This document shows, one piece after another, positions 52,333 through 60,345 of a stretch of 64,000 bases of DNA. The translations under genes and the position numbers were made by a program. Under the pieces are notes generated by a model that made no database searches, had not been told where the DNA came from, and saw only the letters and a program-made list of their open reading frames with translations. Position 1 is the stretch's first letter. Every line of letters begins with the position of its first letter. This stretch comes from Phycisphaeraceae bacterium (lineage in GTDB: Bacteria; Planctomycetota; Phycisphaerae; Phycisphaerales; SM1A02): the NCBI GenBank assembly GCA_019636735.1, contig JAHBWY010000001.1, positions 124,001 to 188,000 of the forward strand. The letters are read 5' to 3'.

Positions 52333-53423
52333 ACGCCGCGCTTCTGGGGCAGGATCACGCGGTTCGCGCGATGGTCCGCGCGCTGAGGCGCGGCCGCCTG
52401 CACCATGCGTGGATCCTCCATGGTCCGCTGGGTGTCGGCAAGTTCACCGCGTCGATGCGACTGGCACGGCTCCTGCTCGACCCCGCGACGACCGGCGATC
52501 ACATCGAGCGCTTCGAGCCGCCGCGGGACACCGAGGTCGCACGGCTGATCGACGCGGGGACCCATCCCGATCTCCATGTCATCCGCAAGGAGTTGGCTGC
52601 GGAGAGCGAGATGCGAGAACTGCGCGAGCGCAAGCAGACGAATCTGCCGCTCGACCTTCTCCGCGAGCGCATGCTCGGCGGGGGGGCTGCTTCCGCGAAC
52701 ACGCCGCCCGTCTTTCGCACGCCGCTGCTCGGCCACGGCAAAGTCTTCATCATCGACGAGGCGGAGTTGCTCGAGGTCGAGGCGCAGAACGCCATGCTCA
52801 AGACGCTCGAAGAGCCGCCGGAGCGGACATGGATCATCCTCTGCACTCAGCAGGAGGATCGCCTGCTCCCGACGATTCGGAGCCGTTGCCAGCGCATCGC
52901 GTTCGGCACGCTGCCTCCCGATGCGATGGCGCGCTGGTGGTCTCAGAGCAACCTTGCGCCGTCGGCCTCGGAGCGCGCGTGGGTCGACGGCTTCGCGTGC
53001 GGATCGCCGGGCATGGCGAAGCTGGCAGTTGACGCGGGCCTACCGGCTGCATGGGAGTCGCTGCGACCCGGAGTCGAAGCGCTGGCCAAGGGTGGCTACA
53101 GCGCCACGCTCGCCGAAGCGATGGCGGAGTTCGTCGACGACCATGCCAAGTCGATCGTGAAGGCGAATGAGCAGGCGAGCAAGGAGGCTGCCAACCGTGC
53201 CGGGGCGAGAGCCCTCCTCGCCATGCTCGGCGCCTTCGCGCAGTCGCGCCTGCGAGAGGCGGTGAAGGACCAGAACCCAGATCGGGCGGAGCGCTGGCTT
53301 GAGGCGATCGATCGACTCCATGGCGTCGATGCGGAGCTTCGGGCGAACCTCAACATGAAGCATGTGCTCGCGCATCTCGTCTCGGAGTGGTCGCGCCGAC
53401 TTCATCCCGCGGGAGCGCGGTGA
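52329..53423 (+). CDS. holB: DNA polymerase III delta' subunit (clamp loader)
   Basis: 364 residues, TTG start overlapping the previous stop. AAA+ clamp-loader subunit. LLGQDHAVRAMVRALRRGRL and HAWILHGPLGVGKFTASMRL carry the Walker A; KVFIIDEAELLEVEAQNAML the Walker B; TLEEPPERTWIILCT sensor 1; and LLPTIRSRCQRIAF the SRC motif. The usual four-Cys zinc module between Walker A and B is not recognisable. The C-terminal collar domain is helical. Start codon choice rests on the coupling and on the family N-terminus. Confidence 0.9.
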   Translation: MNAALLGQDHAVRAMVRALRRGRLHHAWILHGPLGVGKFTASMRLARLLLDPATTGDHIERFEPPRDTEVARLIDAGTHPDLHVIRKELAAESEMRELRERKQTNLPLDLLRERMLGGGAASANTPPVFRTPLLGHGKVFIIDEAELLEVEAQNAMLKTLEEPPERTWIILCTQQEDRLLPTIRSRCQRIAFGTLPPDAMARWWSQSNLAPSASERAWVDGFACGSPGMAKLAVDAGLPAAWESLRPGVEALAKGGYSATLAEAMAEFVDDHAKSIVKANEQASKEAANRAGARALLAMLGAFAQSRLREAVKDQNPDRAERWLEAIDRLHGVDAELRANLNMKHVLAHLVSEWSRRLHPAGAR

Positions 53424-53433
53424 AGGGCGTGCC

Positions 53434-53976
53434 ATGAATCGACCTTCATCCGGCAACGCGACTCCCGGCGATCTGGAAGTCGAGCGGACCTTCCTCCTGC
53501 GCGCCATGCCGACAATGCCGCCAGGTTCGGTCGAAGTCCTTCGCATCGAGCAGGGTTACCTTCCCGCGGGTGGCGAGTTTGAAGGCCGCTTTCGACGCAC
53601 GGTCGATGAGAGCGGGCGAGAGGCCTTCGTTCACACCGTGAAGCGCGGGCTCGGCCTGGTGCGCGAGGAAGTCGAGCGCGAGATCGATGCGGCGACCTTT
53701 TTCCGCGAGTGGCCCCGCACGGTGGGGCGTCGACTGCGCAAGACGCGTCATCGAGTGCGCGGCGCCAACGGCCTGACCTGGGAGATCGATGAGTTCCATG
53801 GGTTGCCGCCTGTCGAAGGGCGGGCCCTGGTCATGGCCGAGGTCGAGATTCCCCACGGCGTCGATCCAGCCGCGGTCACCCCGCCGGAGTGGCTTCGGGA
53901 TCTGATCGTCCGGGAGGTCACCGACGAGCCTCGATTCCGCAACTTTGCGCTGGCGGCTGCGTCCGCTACGATCTAG
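53434..53976 (+). CDS. CYTH domain protein
   Basis: 180 residues from ATG 53434, 10 nt after holB. CYTH proteins bind triphosphate substrates in a beta tunnel with metal ions; bacterial members include inorganic triphosphatases and class IV adenylate cyclases. LEVERTFLLRA is the E-x-E-[RK] opening strand, YLPAGGEFEGRFRRTVDESG and VHTVKRGLGLVREEVEREID the central Arg/Lys and Glu strands, RKTRHRVRGANGLTWEIDEF and VMAEVEIPH the closing ones. Acidic and basic tunnel residues are kept, so the protein is probably active, most likely as a triphosphatase. Confidence 0.88.
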   Translation: MNRPSSGNATPGDLEVERTFLLRAMPTMPPGSVEVLRIEQGYLPAGGEFEGRFRRTVDESGREAFVHTVKRGLGLVREEVEREIDAATFFREWPRTVGRRLRKTRHRVRGANGLTWEIDEFHGLPPVEGRALVMAEVEIPHGVDPAAVTPPEWLRDLIVREVTDEPRFRNFALAAASATI

Positions 53977-53981
53977 CCCCT

Positions 53982-54389
53982 ATGGCCGACCGACTTCGAT
54001 GCATGGTGGTCACGCCGACCGAGTCGCTCTTCGATGAGGCGGCGGACTATGTGAACCTTCCCGCTTGGGATGGCCAGTTGGGTGTCATGTCCGGCACCAC
54101 ACCGTTCCTGACGCGCCTCGGGGTTGGAGTTCTGACGGTGACCAACGGCTCCAATCGAAGGCAGTTCGCCATCGGTGGCGGCTTCGCACAGATGCAGGGG
54201 GGCACGGTGACGCTGCTGGCCGATGGAGCGACCGCTGCCGAGGCCATCGACCGACCGAAGGTCGAGGCGGAGCTTGCGGCGATCGATTCACAGCTCACCG
54301 ACGGGTCTGTGCGCACCTCGCGTCAGCGGGAGCAACTTGACCGAGCCCGCAATCTTGCATTCACGAAGTTGACGCTCGCGCGTCGATAG
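53982..54389 (+). CDS. atpC: F1Fo ATP synthase epsilon subunit
   Basis: 135 residues. The N-terminal beta-sandwich is typical: RCMVVTPTESLFDEAADYVN, LPAWDGQLGVMSGTTPFLTR, LGVGVLTV and FAIGGGFAQMQGGTVTLLAD, followed by a helical C-terminal hairpin (AEAIDRPKVEAELAAID, RQREQLDRARNLAFTKL). Epsilon couples the rotor to the catalytic head and can inhibit hydrolysis. It starts 5 bp after the CYTH gene rather than after atpD, so it is detached from the atp operon. TACGAT at 53967-53972 lies 9 nt before the ATG. Confidence 0.92.
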   Translation: MADRLRCMVVTPTESLFDEAADYVNLPAWDGQLGVMSGTTPFLTRLGVGVLTVTNGSNRRQFAIGGGFAQMQGGTVTLLADGATAAEAIDRPKVEAELAAIDSQLTDGSVRTSRQREQLDRARNLAFTKLTLARR

Positions 54390-54399
54390 CGAACACACG

Positions 54400-55230
54400 G
54401 TGACGAGGCGATCAGGACGATCGAAGTCAGCGTCCGACATGGAAGTCGGAGAGGCCGCGGAACCCGCGGTCGCGGTCGCTGCGCCTGGTGATGTCATCGC
54501 GGAGGACGAGACCATCACCGGTGACGCGGATATGCCTCCGAACGCTCAGGATGCAGTGAGTGGCGGCCACCCCGACCAGCCGGATGAGGCCGCGTCACCT
54601 CCTCGAACGCGTGGGCGAAAGGCGAGCGGAAGCGCCGAGCGATCAACCCCCGAGTTGTCCACGCCTGAAGAGCCCTGTGCTGAGCTGCCCCTCACGCAGC
54701 GCGTTGAGGCGATCCTCCTCTGCTCCGATCGCCCACTGCCCGATGCGAAGATTGCGTCGATTCTGGGCCTGGCCGCCTCGGTCCAGGGCGCAGGGCGTTC
54801 GAGTGATGCCGCCAGAATGGTGCACGCGGCCATCGAGGAACTCAATGCCAGCTACGAGTCGACTGGCCGGTGTTTCCGCATCGAGGCGGTGGCTGGCGGA
54901 CGACAGATCCTCACGCGGCCGGCGCTCGGCCCATTGATGGTGCGGATCCGCTCCGCCCGTGCCGATGGGCGCCTCTCGCCAGCAGCACTCGAGACCCTCG
55001 CGATCATTGCCTATCGGCAGCCCATTCTCCGGGCAGATATTGAGAGCGTTCGGGGTGTCGCCTGCGGCGAGGTGCTCCGAACCCTTATGGAGCGGCGCAT
55101 GGTGCGAATCGTGGGTCGAGCCGAGGAGCTCGGCCGTCCCATGCTCTACGGCACCACCCGCGAGTTCCTGCGGGTCTTCGGCTTGGCCCGAATCGACGAG
55201 CTTCCGAAGCCGGGCGAACTCGCTGGTTGA
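54400..55230 (+). CDS. scpB: Segregation and condensation protein ScpB
   Basis: 276 residues from GTG 54400, 10 nt after atpC. ScpB is the winged-helix kite subunit of the SMC-ScpAB condensin. The first 95 residues are a disordered acidic/Pro extension not found in most ScpB. The core follows: LTQRVEAILLCSDRPLPDAK, AAIEELNASYESTGRCFRIE, AGGRQILTRP, the signature LSPAALETLAIIAYRQPILR, ADIESVRGV and GRPMLYGTTREFLRVFGL. scpA is not in the window. Confidence 0.93.
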   Translation: MTRRSGRSKSASDMEVGEAAEPAVAVAAPGDVIAEDETITGDADMPPNAQDAVSGGHPDQPDEAASPPRTRGRKASGSAERSTPELSTPEEPCAELPLTQRVEAILLCSDRPLPDAKIASILGLAASVQGAGRSSDAARMVHAAIEELNASYESTGRCFRIEAVAGGRQILTRPALGPLMVRIRSARADGRLSPAALETLAIIAYRQPILRADIESVRGVACGEVLRTLMERRMVRIVGRAEELGRPMLYGTTREFLRVFGLARIDELPKPGELAG

Positions 55231-55320
55231 CCACGGGCTGTTCGAGCGCTGACTCCATCGATGCGTCTGGCACCGGGATGGGAGAGGCCGTTCGAACGGG
55301 CACGCGCCGCCACTTGGTTC

Positions 55321-55360
55321 AAAAAACAAAGCGGGCCGACTCGTGTGAGCCGGCCCGCTT
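55321..55360 (-). terminator. Intrinsic terminator for the leftward PEP-CTERM-like gene
   Basis: On the minus strand a 10-bp stem AAGCGGGCCG (55360-55351 with 55338-55329) with a partly paired 12-nt loop is followed by TTTGTTTTTT. It lies 25 bp after the stop at 55385. Confidence 0.88.
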
Positions 55361-55384
55361 CAGAGTGCTATCGGATGGGGGGAC

Positions 55385-56107
55385 TTAGTTCCGGCGGCGA
55401 CGGCCAGCGAAGCCAGCAAGACCCAGGAGGGCCAGTCCGGCGGGAGCCGGAACGACCTCAGCCACGAAGACGCTGGTGAAGCTCGCCTGATCGCCCGCAC
55501 CAAGGGTGAACCGGAAGCGGATCTGCATGGCATTGCCCAGAGCCGGGCCAACCATGTCGGGGATCGGATCGCCGAAGAAGTCAGCGCCGATGTTCACGCT
55601 GTCGAACGGATTCGCGGTCACCGGGCCAGCCAGGTTCAGCAGTGATGCCTGGAAGACGCCATCGATGTAGGAGGTCCAGATCGGTGCTCCGCCGGTGCTC
55701 GAGAAGAAGCCACCGTCGAAGTCAGCCGTCAGGCCGCCCGACACCGAGCCACCGATCAGGGTGAATGGACCCTGGGGCGAAGTGTCGAGGGTGATCAGCA
55801 CATCGAAGTCAGCGAGACCGGCGCTCGTGTTGACAAAGGTGAAGTTTCCGCTGACGAACGCTGGCGAGGTCTCCAGATTGTTCGTGGCGTTGAAATTCCA
55901 CGAAGTCAGGTGGCTGACCCCTGCGCCGCTGCCCACGAAGTTGTAGACGCCGGTGAAGGCGGTCGCGGTGCCCGCGGGCAGGTAGTTCGTGTTGTTCCCG
56001 TTGACATTGACATCGACATTGACAACCGGGGGGGTGCCCGCAGCCGCGAAGGCGGAGACGGACGCCGCAGTCAGAGCAGCGAGAGATGCGATTCGAACGG
56101 AACCCAT
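55385..56107 (-). CDS. PEP-CTERM-like sorted exported protein
   Basis: 240 residues. ATG 56107 has GGAGG upstream and starts a signal peptide (RIASLAALTAASVSAFAAAG). The mature part is a beta-rich domain with Asn/Thr repeats (VNVDVNVNGNNTNYL, SWNFNATNNLETSPAFVSGN, DFDVLITLDTSPQGPFTLIG). The C-terminal tail is PAPAGLALLGLAGFAG followed by RRRRN. It shares its domain style (GDQASFTSVFVAEVVPAP) with the next gene upstream, so the two are probably paralogues. Confidence 0.85.
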   Translation of the reverse strand: MGSVRIASLAALTAASVSAFAAAGTPPVVNVDVNVNGNNTNYLPAGTATAFTGVYNFVGSGAGVSHLTSWNFNATNNLETSPAFVSGNFTFVNTSAGLADFDVLITLDTSPQGPFTLIGGSVSGGLTADFDGGFFSSTGGAPIWTSYIDGVFQASLLNLAGPVTANPFDSVNIGADFFGDPIPDMVGPALGNAMQIRFRFTLGAGDQASFTSVFVAEVVPAPAGLALLGLAGFAGRRRRN

Positions 56108-56255
56108 ATTTCCTCCGATGACCTTTCTTTGAGTCGGACCTCTGCCCGCGCTCATCATCTTTCTCATTCCATCCATGACTCTCTCGGCGACACACGCCGG
56201 GGAGCACTTCCCAATCCTGCCTCAGCCGAGCGGCTGGGCAAGAGAACCTTTTGAA

Positions 56256-56798
56256 TCAATCTCGTCGTCGACGACGCAGAGCGACCAGACCGCCCATCAC
56301 GGCGAAACCAGCCGGCGACGGGATCACCGTGAAGATGCTGGTGAAGCTCGCCGAGTCACCAGGCGTCAGGGTGAACTCGAGTCGGATCGAGATGAAGTTG
56401 TTCACCTGGATCGACGGCACATTGAAGAACGCCTCAGGAGTCGAGTTTCCGGAGAGGAACTGACCCGCCGAGAACGCTGCCGGTGCACCGGTGAGGAGCG
56501 ACTGCACCGGGTTCACCAGATCGATGATCGCGGTGTAGATGCTGCCTCCGAAAACCGGGGCGACGGTCGCGCTGTTACCGTTGAGGTCCGTCACGGTGCC
56601 CGTCACTGATCCGGAGATCAGCGTGGGACCGGCAACGGAAGCCACCGCGGTCTCGGTGATCGAATAGGTCTGCACCGAGTTCGAGGTGTTCGTCACCACC
56701 GTGTTGAAAATGATGGTGGCCGCATCGGCGGACGCGGTCAGAGCAACTGCCGCGCCAACGACTGCCAACCCAGCTCGCCCAAACAGATTTGAAGCCAT
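56256..56798 (-). CDS. PEP-CTERM-like sorted exported protein, paralogue of its neighbour
   Basis: 180 residues. ATG 56798 follows GGAGGAAGGA. Signal peptide (FGRAGLAVVGAAVALTASAD) and beta-rich domain with TIIFNTVVTNTSNSVQTYSI and LISGSVTGTVTDLNGN. Near the end, TLTPGDSASFTSIFTVIPSP parallels the neighbour's LGAGDQASFTSVFVAEVVPA. The tail is shorter: SPAGFAVMGGLVALRRRRRD. The two are in tandem, 148 bp apart, each with its own ribosome site. Confidence 0.82.
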   Translation of the reverse strand: MASNLFGRAGLAVVGAAVALTASADAATIIFNTVVTNTSNSVQTYSITETAVASVAGPTLISGSVTGTVTDLNGNSATVAPVFGGSIYTAIIDLVNPVQSLLTGAPAAFSAGQFLSGNSTPEAFFNVPSIQVNNFISIRLEFTLTPGDSASFTSIFTVIPSPAGFAVMGGLVALRRRRRD

Positions 56799-56988
56799 CG
56801 TCCTTCCTCCGAGAGCGGTTGCCACCGCGAATGCGGTGTTCCTTCTCTTTGCACTGCATGATGTCCACGGAAGGAGCACTCACCCCTCCCATCCAGCGAC
56901 CAAGACTAGCAGAGATGGACGCCGATGCAAATGATTCGATCGGTATTCCCCCGAAGAAAGTGAAATCTGAACCCCTGCCGACGCTCAG

Positions 56989-58146
56989 TTACTGGTCCAT
57001 TCCACCACGACCCGCATTGGCGCTGTCAGCGGGCCCGCGGACGGGGCATCGTCTGTTCAGGATATAGGACTTAACGGAGCCCCGCATGGTCTCAAGATCA
57101 TGGGCGGTCCTGACCGCTTCCTTGAGCGGCTTGATGTGACCCATGGTCTTGCCATACCAGGAAATCCTCTTCCGCATGGTCTCAACGGCTGTCCTAGAGT
57201 CCTGATAACTCTCAAGAAGCTCGATGTGTCGAAGGATTACCTCGCACTTAGCTTCCAGGCTCGGCTCGGCGGGAAGTGTCCCGTGACGAATGAGCGACCA
57301 GCTCCGGTGGAAGATCCAAGGCGTTCTCAAGGCGCCACGGCCGATCATGACCCCCGAGCAGCCGAACTTCATCAGTGCCTCGGCGGCTTGGGCAGGCTCG
57401 GTGATGTCTCCGTTGCCGATGACCGGGATTCGGTCGACGGCGGCGGCAACCTCGGCGATCCGATCCCAGTCTGCTCTGCCGCTGAAGAGCTGGACGGTGT
57501 AGCGCCCGTGCACGGTAATCGCGGCGATGCCTACGCCTTCGAGGGCCCGTGCCAGCGCAGGGGCCACAAAGTGCTCTGGATCCCACCCGAGTCTGACCTT
57601 GGCCGTCACAGGAACCTGGCCGCGAGAGTGCCGCTCGACCGCCAGCACGATCCGTTCGGCCAGGCGCACGGTTGACCCAGGGTCGCAGAGCAGAAGAGAG
57701 CCGCCGTTCTTCTTCGCCACCTTGTCGACGGGGCACCCCATGTTGATGTCGATCAGCTTCGCGCCATGATCGACAGCCCAGCATGCGGCCTCTGCAAGCG
57801 GGTCCTCCCAGTTGCCGTAAAGCTGCATTCCGCAGGGGTCATCGAACTCGTTCGTGGCGGCCAGGGCTACGCTCTTGGGTGTCCCCCGGAGAATCGCCCG
57901 GGAGTTGAGAAGGTCGGTGCTGGCCAATCCGACGCCCCCCAGCTCACGGCAGAGCACCCTGAAGGCGAGGTCACAGTGGCCCGCGATGGGAGCGAGGAGC
58001 AGGGGCGTCTCGAGTTGGAGCGGGCCGATTCTGAGCACGGCGTCTGCATTGTGGCGGCCGAGATACCCAAGGTCGAGTGTCCGGGCGAGGATCGCCTCGT
58101 CCTGAAGGCCGCTGGGCCTGTAAAAATGCTCTTCCGCAACCTGCAC
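56989..58146 (-). CDS. tRNA-dihydrouridine synthase
   Basis: 385 residues from GTG 58146. FMN enzyme that reduces uridine in the D-loop of tRNA. TIM-barrel signatures: [20 protein letters not shown] (FMN loop), [40 protein letters not shown] with the catalytic Cys and Lys, [39 protein letters not shown] and [15 protein letters not shown]. The C-terminal helical domain is present. The subfamily is DusB-like by motif, not proved. The start lies 17 bp from the divergent S9 peptidase start. Confidence 0.93.
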   Translation of the reverse strand: MQVAEEHFYRPSGLQDEAILARTLDLGYLGRHNADAVLRIGPLQLETPLLLAPIAGHCDLAFRVLCRELGGVGLASTDLLNSRAILRGTPKSVALAATNEFDDPCGMQLYGNWEDPLAEAACWAVDHGAKLIDINMGCPVDKVAKKNGGSLLLCDPGSTVRLAERIVLAVERHSRGQVPVTAKVRLGWDPEHFVAPALARALEGVGIAAITVHGRYTVQLFSGRADWDRIAEVAAAVDRIPVIGNGDITEPAQAAEALMKFGCSGVMIGRGALRTPWIFHRSWSLIRHGTLPAEPSLEAKCEVILRHIELLESYQDSRTAVETMRKRISWYGKTMGHIKPLKEAVRTAHDLETMRGSVKSYILNRRCPVRGPADSANAGRGGMDQ

Positions 58147-58163
58147 AGAAAGTGACTTGACCC

Positions 58164-60224
58164 ATGAACCAAGTTCAGTCGAACCCACTCTCCCGCACAC
58201 TGTTCGTCGCGGCTGCGCTCGCCGCGACCTCGGCCTCGACCGCGACTTCTCTTGCCGCGTCGGACAAGCCCTTGATCCCGCGCGCCGTCATCTTCGGGAA
58301 CCCGGAGCGCGCTTCGCCGAGCCTCTCCCCGGATGGCACCCAGGTCGCGTTCCTCGCTCCATACGAGGGTGTGCTGAATGTCTGGGTGACGCCGCTCGAT
58401 GTGAGCACTGTCGGACCGGATGGTCTCCTTGCCGCCGCACAGCCGCGGCCCGTGACCAAGTCGACGGATCGTCCCATCGGCCGATTCAGTTGGGCCCAGA
58501 ACGGCGAGCAGATCCTCTACCTGAAGGATCGTGGCGGCAATGAGAACTACCAGGTCTTCGCCGTCGACCTCGCCACCGGCGAGGAGCGCAACCTCACACC
58601 AGGAGAGAACACCCTCGCTCAGATCCTCGACACGGACAAGAAGTTCCCCGACGAGATCCTTGTCATGAGCAATGCGCGTGACCCGAGGATGCTCGATGCC
58701 CATCGGGTGAATACGCGCACCGGCGAGTCGACGATGATCTTCGAGAACACTGCCGGATGGATCGGCGTAGTTCCCGACCCAGAGTGGAACATCCGCGCCC
58801 GTGTGAAGATGGAGCCCGATGGCTCCACCACGACGGAGCTCCGCGATTCGGCGGACGGACCTTGGTACACCTTCCTGAAGGTGCCTTTCGAAGACGCGCA
58901 GACGACCTAGTTCGTCGGCTTCACGAAGGATGGCCGCGGCGCCTACATGATCGATTCGCGCAATCGGAACACTGCGGCACTTTTCCGGGTGACCCCGTCG
59001 CCCGATGACGGGAAGCAGGAACTCATCTACGCCAACGACAAGGCTGATGTCAGCGGTGCCATGGTGAACCCCGACTCGCGCGATGTTGAAGCCGTGGAGA
59101 GCGAGTACCTCCGAAGCGAGTGGACCATTCTCTCGGACGCCATTCGCAGGGACTTCGAGGCGCTGGCGAAGCTCGATCGCGGCGACTTCGAGGTCACAAG
59201 CCGCAGCCGCGATGACAGCAAGTGGGTGGTCATCTACCGCAGCGATCTCTCGCCCGCGCGGTGGTGGCTGTGGGATCGCAAGGCTGGCAAGGGCGTCTAC
59301 CTCGGCGCCGCGCGGCCGGCGCTGGCGAGCAAGCCCCTGCAGCCGATGCTGACGGTCGAGATCCCTGCACGCGACGGGCTGACGCTGCCGTCGTATCTCA
59401 CGCTGCCGAGCCCCGATGCGAAGAACGCACCGATGGTGCTGATGGTGCACGGTGGTCCATGGGCGCGGGACAGTTGGGGCTACAACCCCTATCACCAGTG
59501 GCTCGCCAATCGCGGCTACGCCGTCCTCGGCGTCAACTTCCGAGGGTCAACCGGCTTCGGCAAGGACTTCCTGAACGCGGGCAACCGAGAGTGGTTCGCC
59601 AAGATGCAGGATGACCTCAACGACGCAGTCGAGTGGGCGATCAAGAAGGGCTACGCCGATCCGAATAGGGTGGCCATCATGGGTGGCAGCTATGGCGGCT
59701 ACGCGACTTTGGCGGGCTTGACTCGTGATCCGGAGCTCTTCGCCTGCGGTGTTGACATCGTGGGTCCGAGCCACATCAGGACGCTGCTTCAGAGCATTCC
59801 ACCGTACTGGGAGCCGCTCATCGCGATGTTCGAGACTCGCGTCGGAGCACTCTCGGAGCCGGATTTCCTCGACACGATTTCACCGCTCACGCATGTCGAG
59901 CGCATTCAGCGCCCGCTGCTGATCGGTCAGGGCGCCAATGACCCTCGCGTGAAGGTGCACGAGAGCGACCAGATCGTTGAGGCGATGAAGCGCCACCAGC
60001 TTCCTGTGACCTATGTTGTCTTCCCCGATGAAGGTCACGGATTCGCTCGCCCCGACAACAACATGGCCTTCAATGCGATCACCGAGGCGTTCCTCGCCAA
60101 GCACATCGGCGGCCGCGCGGAGCCTGTCGGCGACGATGTGAAGAAGAGCACCGCGCAGGTGCGTGAACTCGGCGGCCTGAATCTGCCCAATGTGCCCGTG
60201 TGGACGCCTTCGGCCTCACCGTGA
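58164..60224 (+). pseudogene. S9 family serine peptidase interrupted by one in-frame TAG
   Basis: A single reading frame of 687 codons from ATG 58164 to the TGA at 60222 is broken only by TAG at 58908-58910. The first part (248 residues) has a signal peptide ([20 protein letters not shown]) and propeller blades (SLSPDGTQVAFLAPYEGVLN, RFSWAQNGEQILYLKDRGGN). The second part continues the propeller (GFTKDGRGAYMIDSRNRNTA) and has the complete alpha/beta-hydrolase domain: VLMVHGGPWARDSWGYNP, IMGGSYGGYAT (nucleophile Ser), GANDPRVKVHESDQ (Asp) and DEGHGFARPDN (His). Intact homologues are secreted acylaminoacyl/dipeptidyl peptidases. A recent nonsense mutation, a base-call error or readthrough would all fit. 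The first methionine after the stop is at 58947. Confidence 0.85.
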
Positions 60225-60248
60225 GTTGGTCGAGAGTCGTCGCGGAGC

Positions 60249-60278
60249 GATGATCCATGTCGGATCATCGATCCGACA
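60249..60278 (+). other. Two overlapping, mutually exclusive 8-bp hairpins
   Basis: GATGATCC (60249-60256) pairs with GGATCATC (60262-60269), and TGTCGGAT (60258-60265) pairs with ATCCGACA (60271-60278). Each has a 5-nt loop and they cannot form together. They lie between the S9 stop and its terminator. Confidence 0.6.
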
Positions 60279-60294
60279 GATGTGCTGAACGATG

Positions 60295-60335
60295 AAGGCG
60301 GTGCCAGGTCGAGGCCTGGCGCCGCCTTTCTTTGT
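60295..60335 (+). terminator. Intrinsic terminator after the S9 peptidase gene
   Basis: 14-bp stem AAGGCGGTGCCAGG (60295-60308) with CCTGGCGCCGCCTT (60315-60328), one G-T pair, 6-nt loop, then TTTCTTTGTT. It also faces the end of the convergent hydrolase gene. Confidence 0.9.
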
Positions 60336-60345
60336 TGGTTGAGGA

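Noticed and set aside
57867-59495. 542-codon minus-strand frame spanning the dus and S9 genes
   Set aside because: It reads antisense through the S9 peptidase and out of frame through part of dus; both of those have clear motifs.
58164-60224. TAG reassigned as a sense codon
   Set aside because: TAG ends the RidA gene (4220-4222) and the alkaline-phosphatase-like gene (63306-63308) at natural protein ends, so it is an ordinary stop in this genome.
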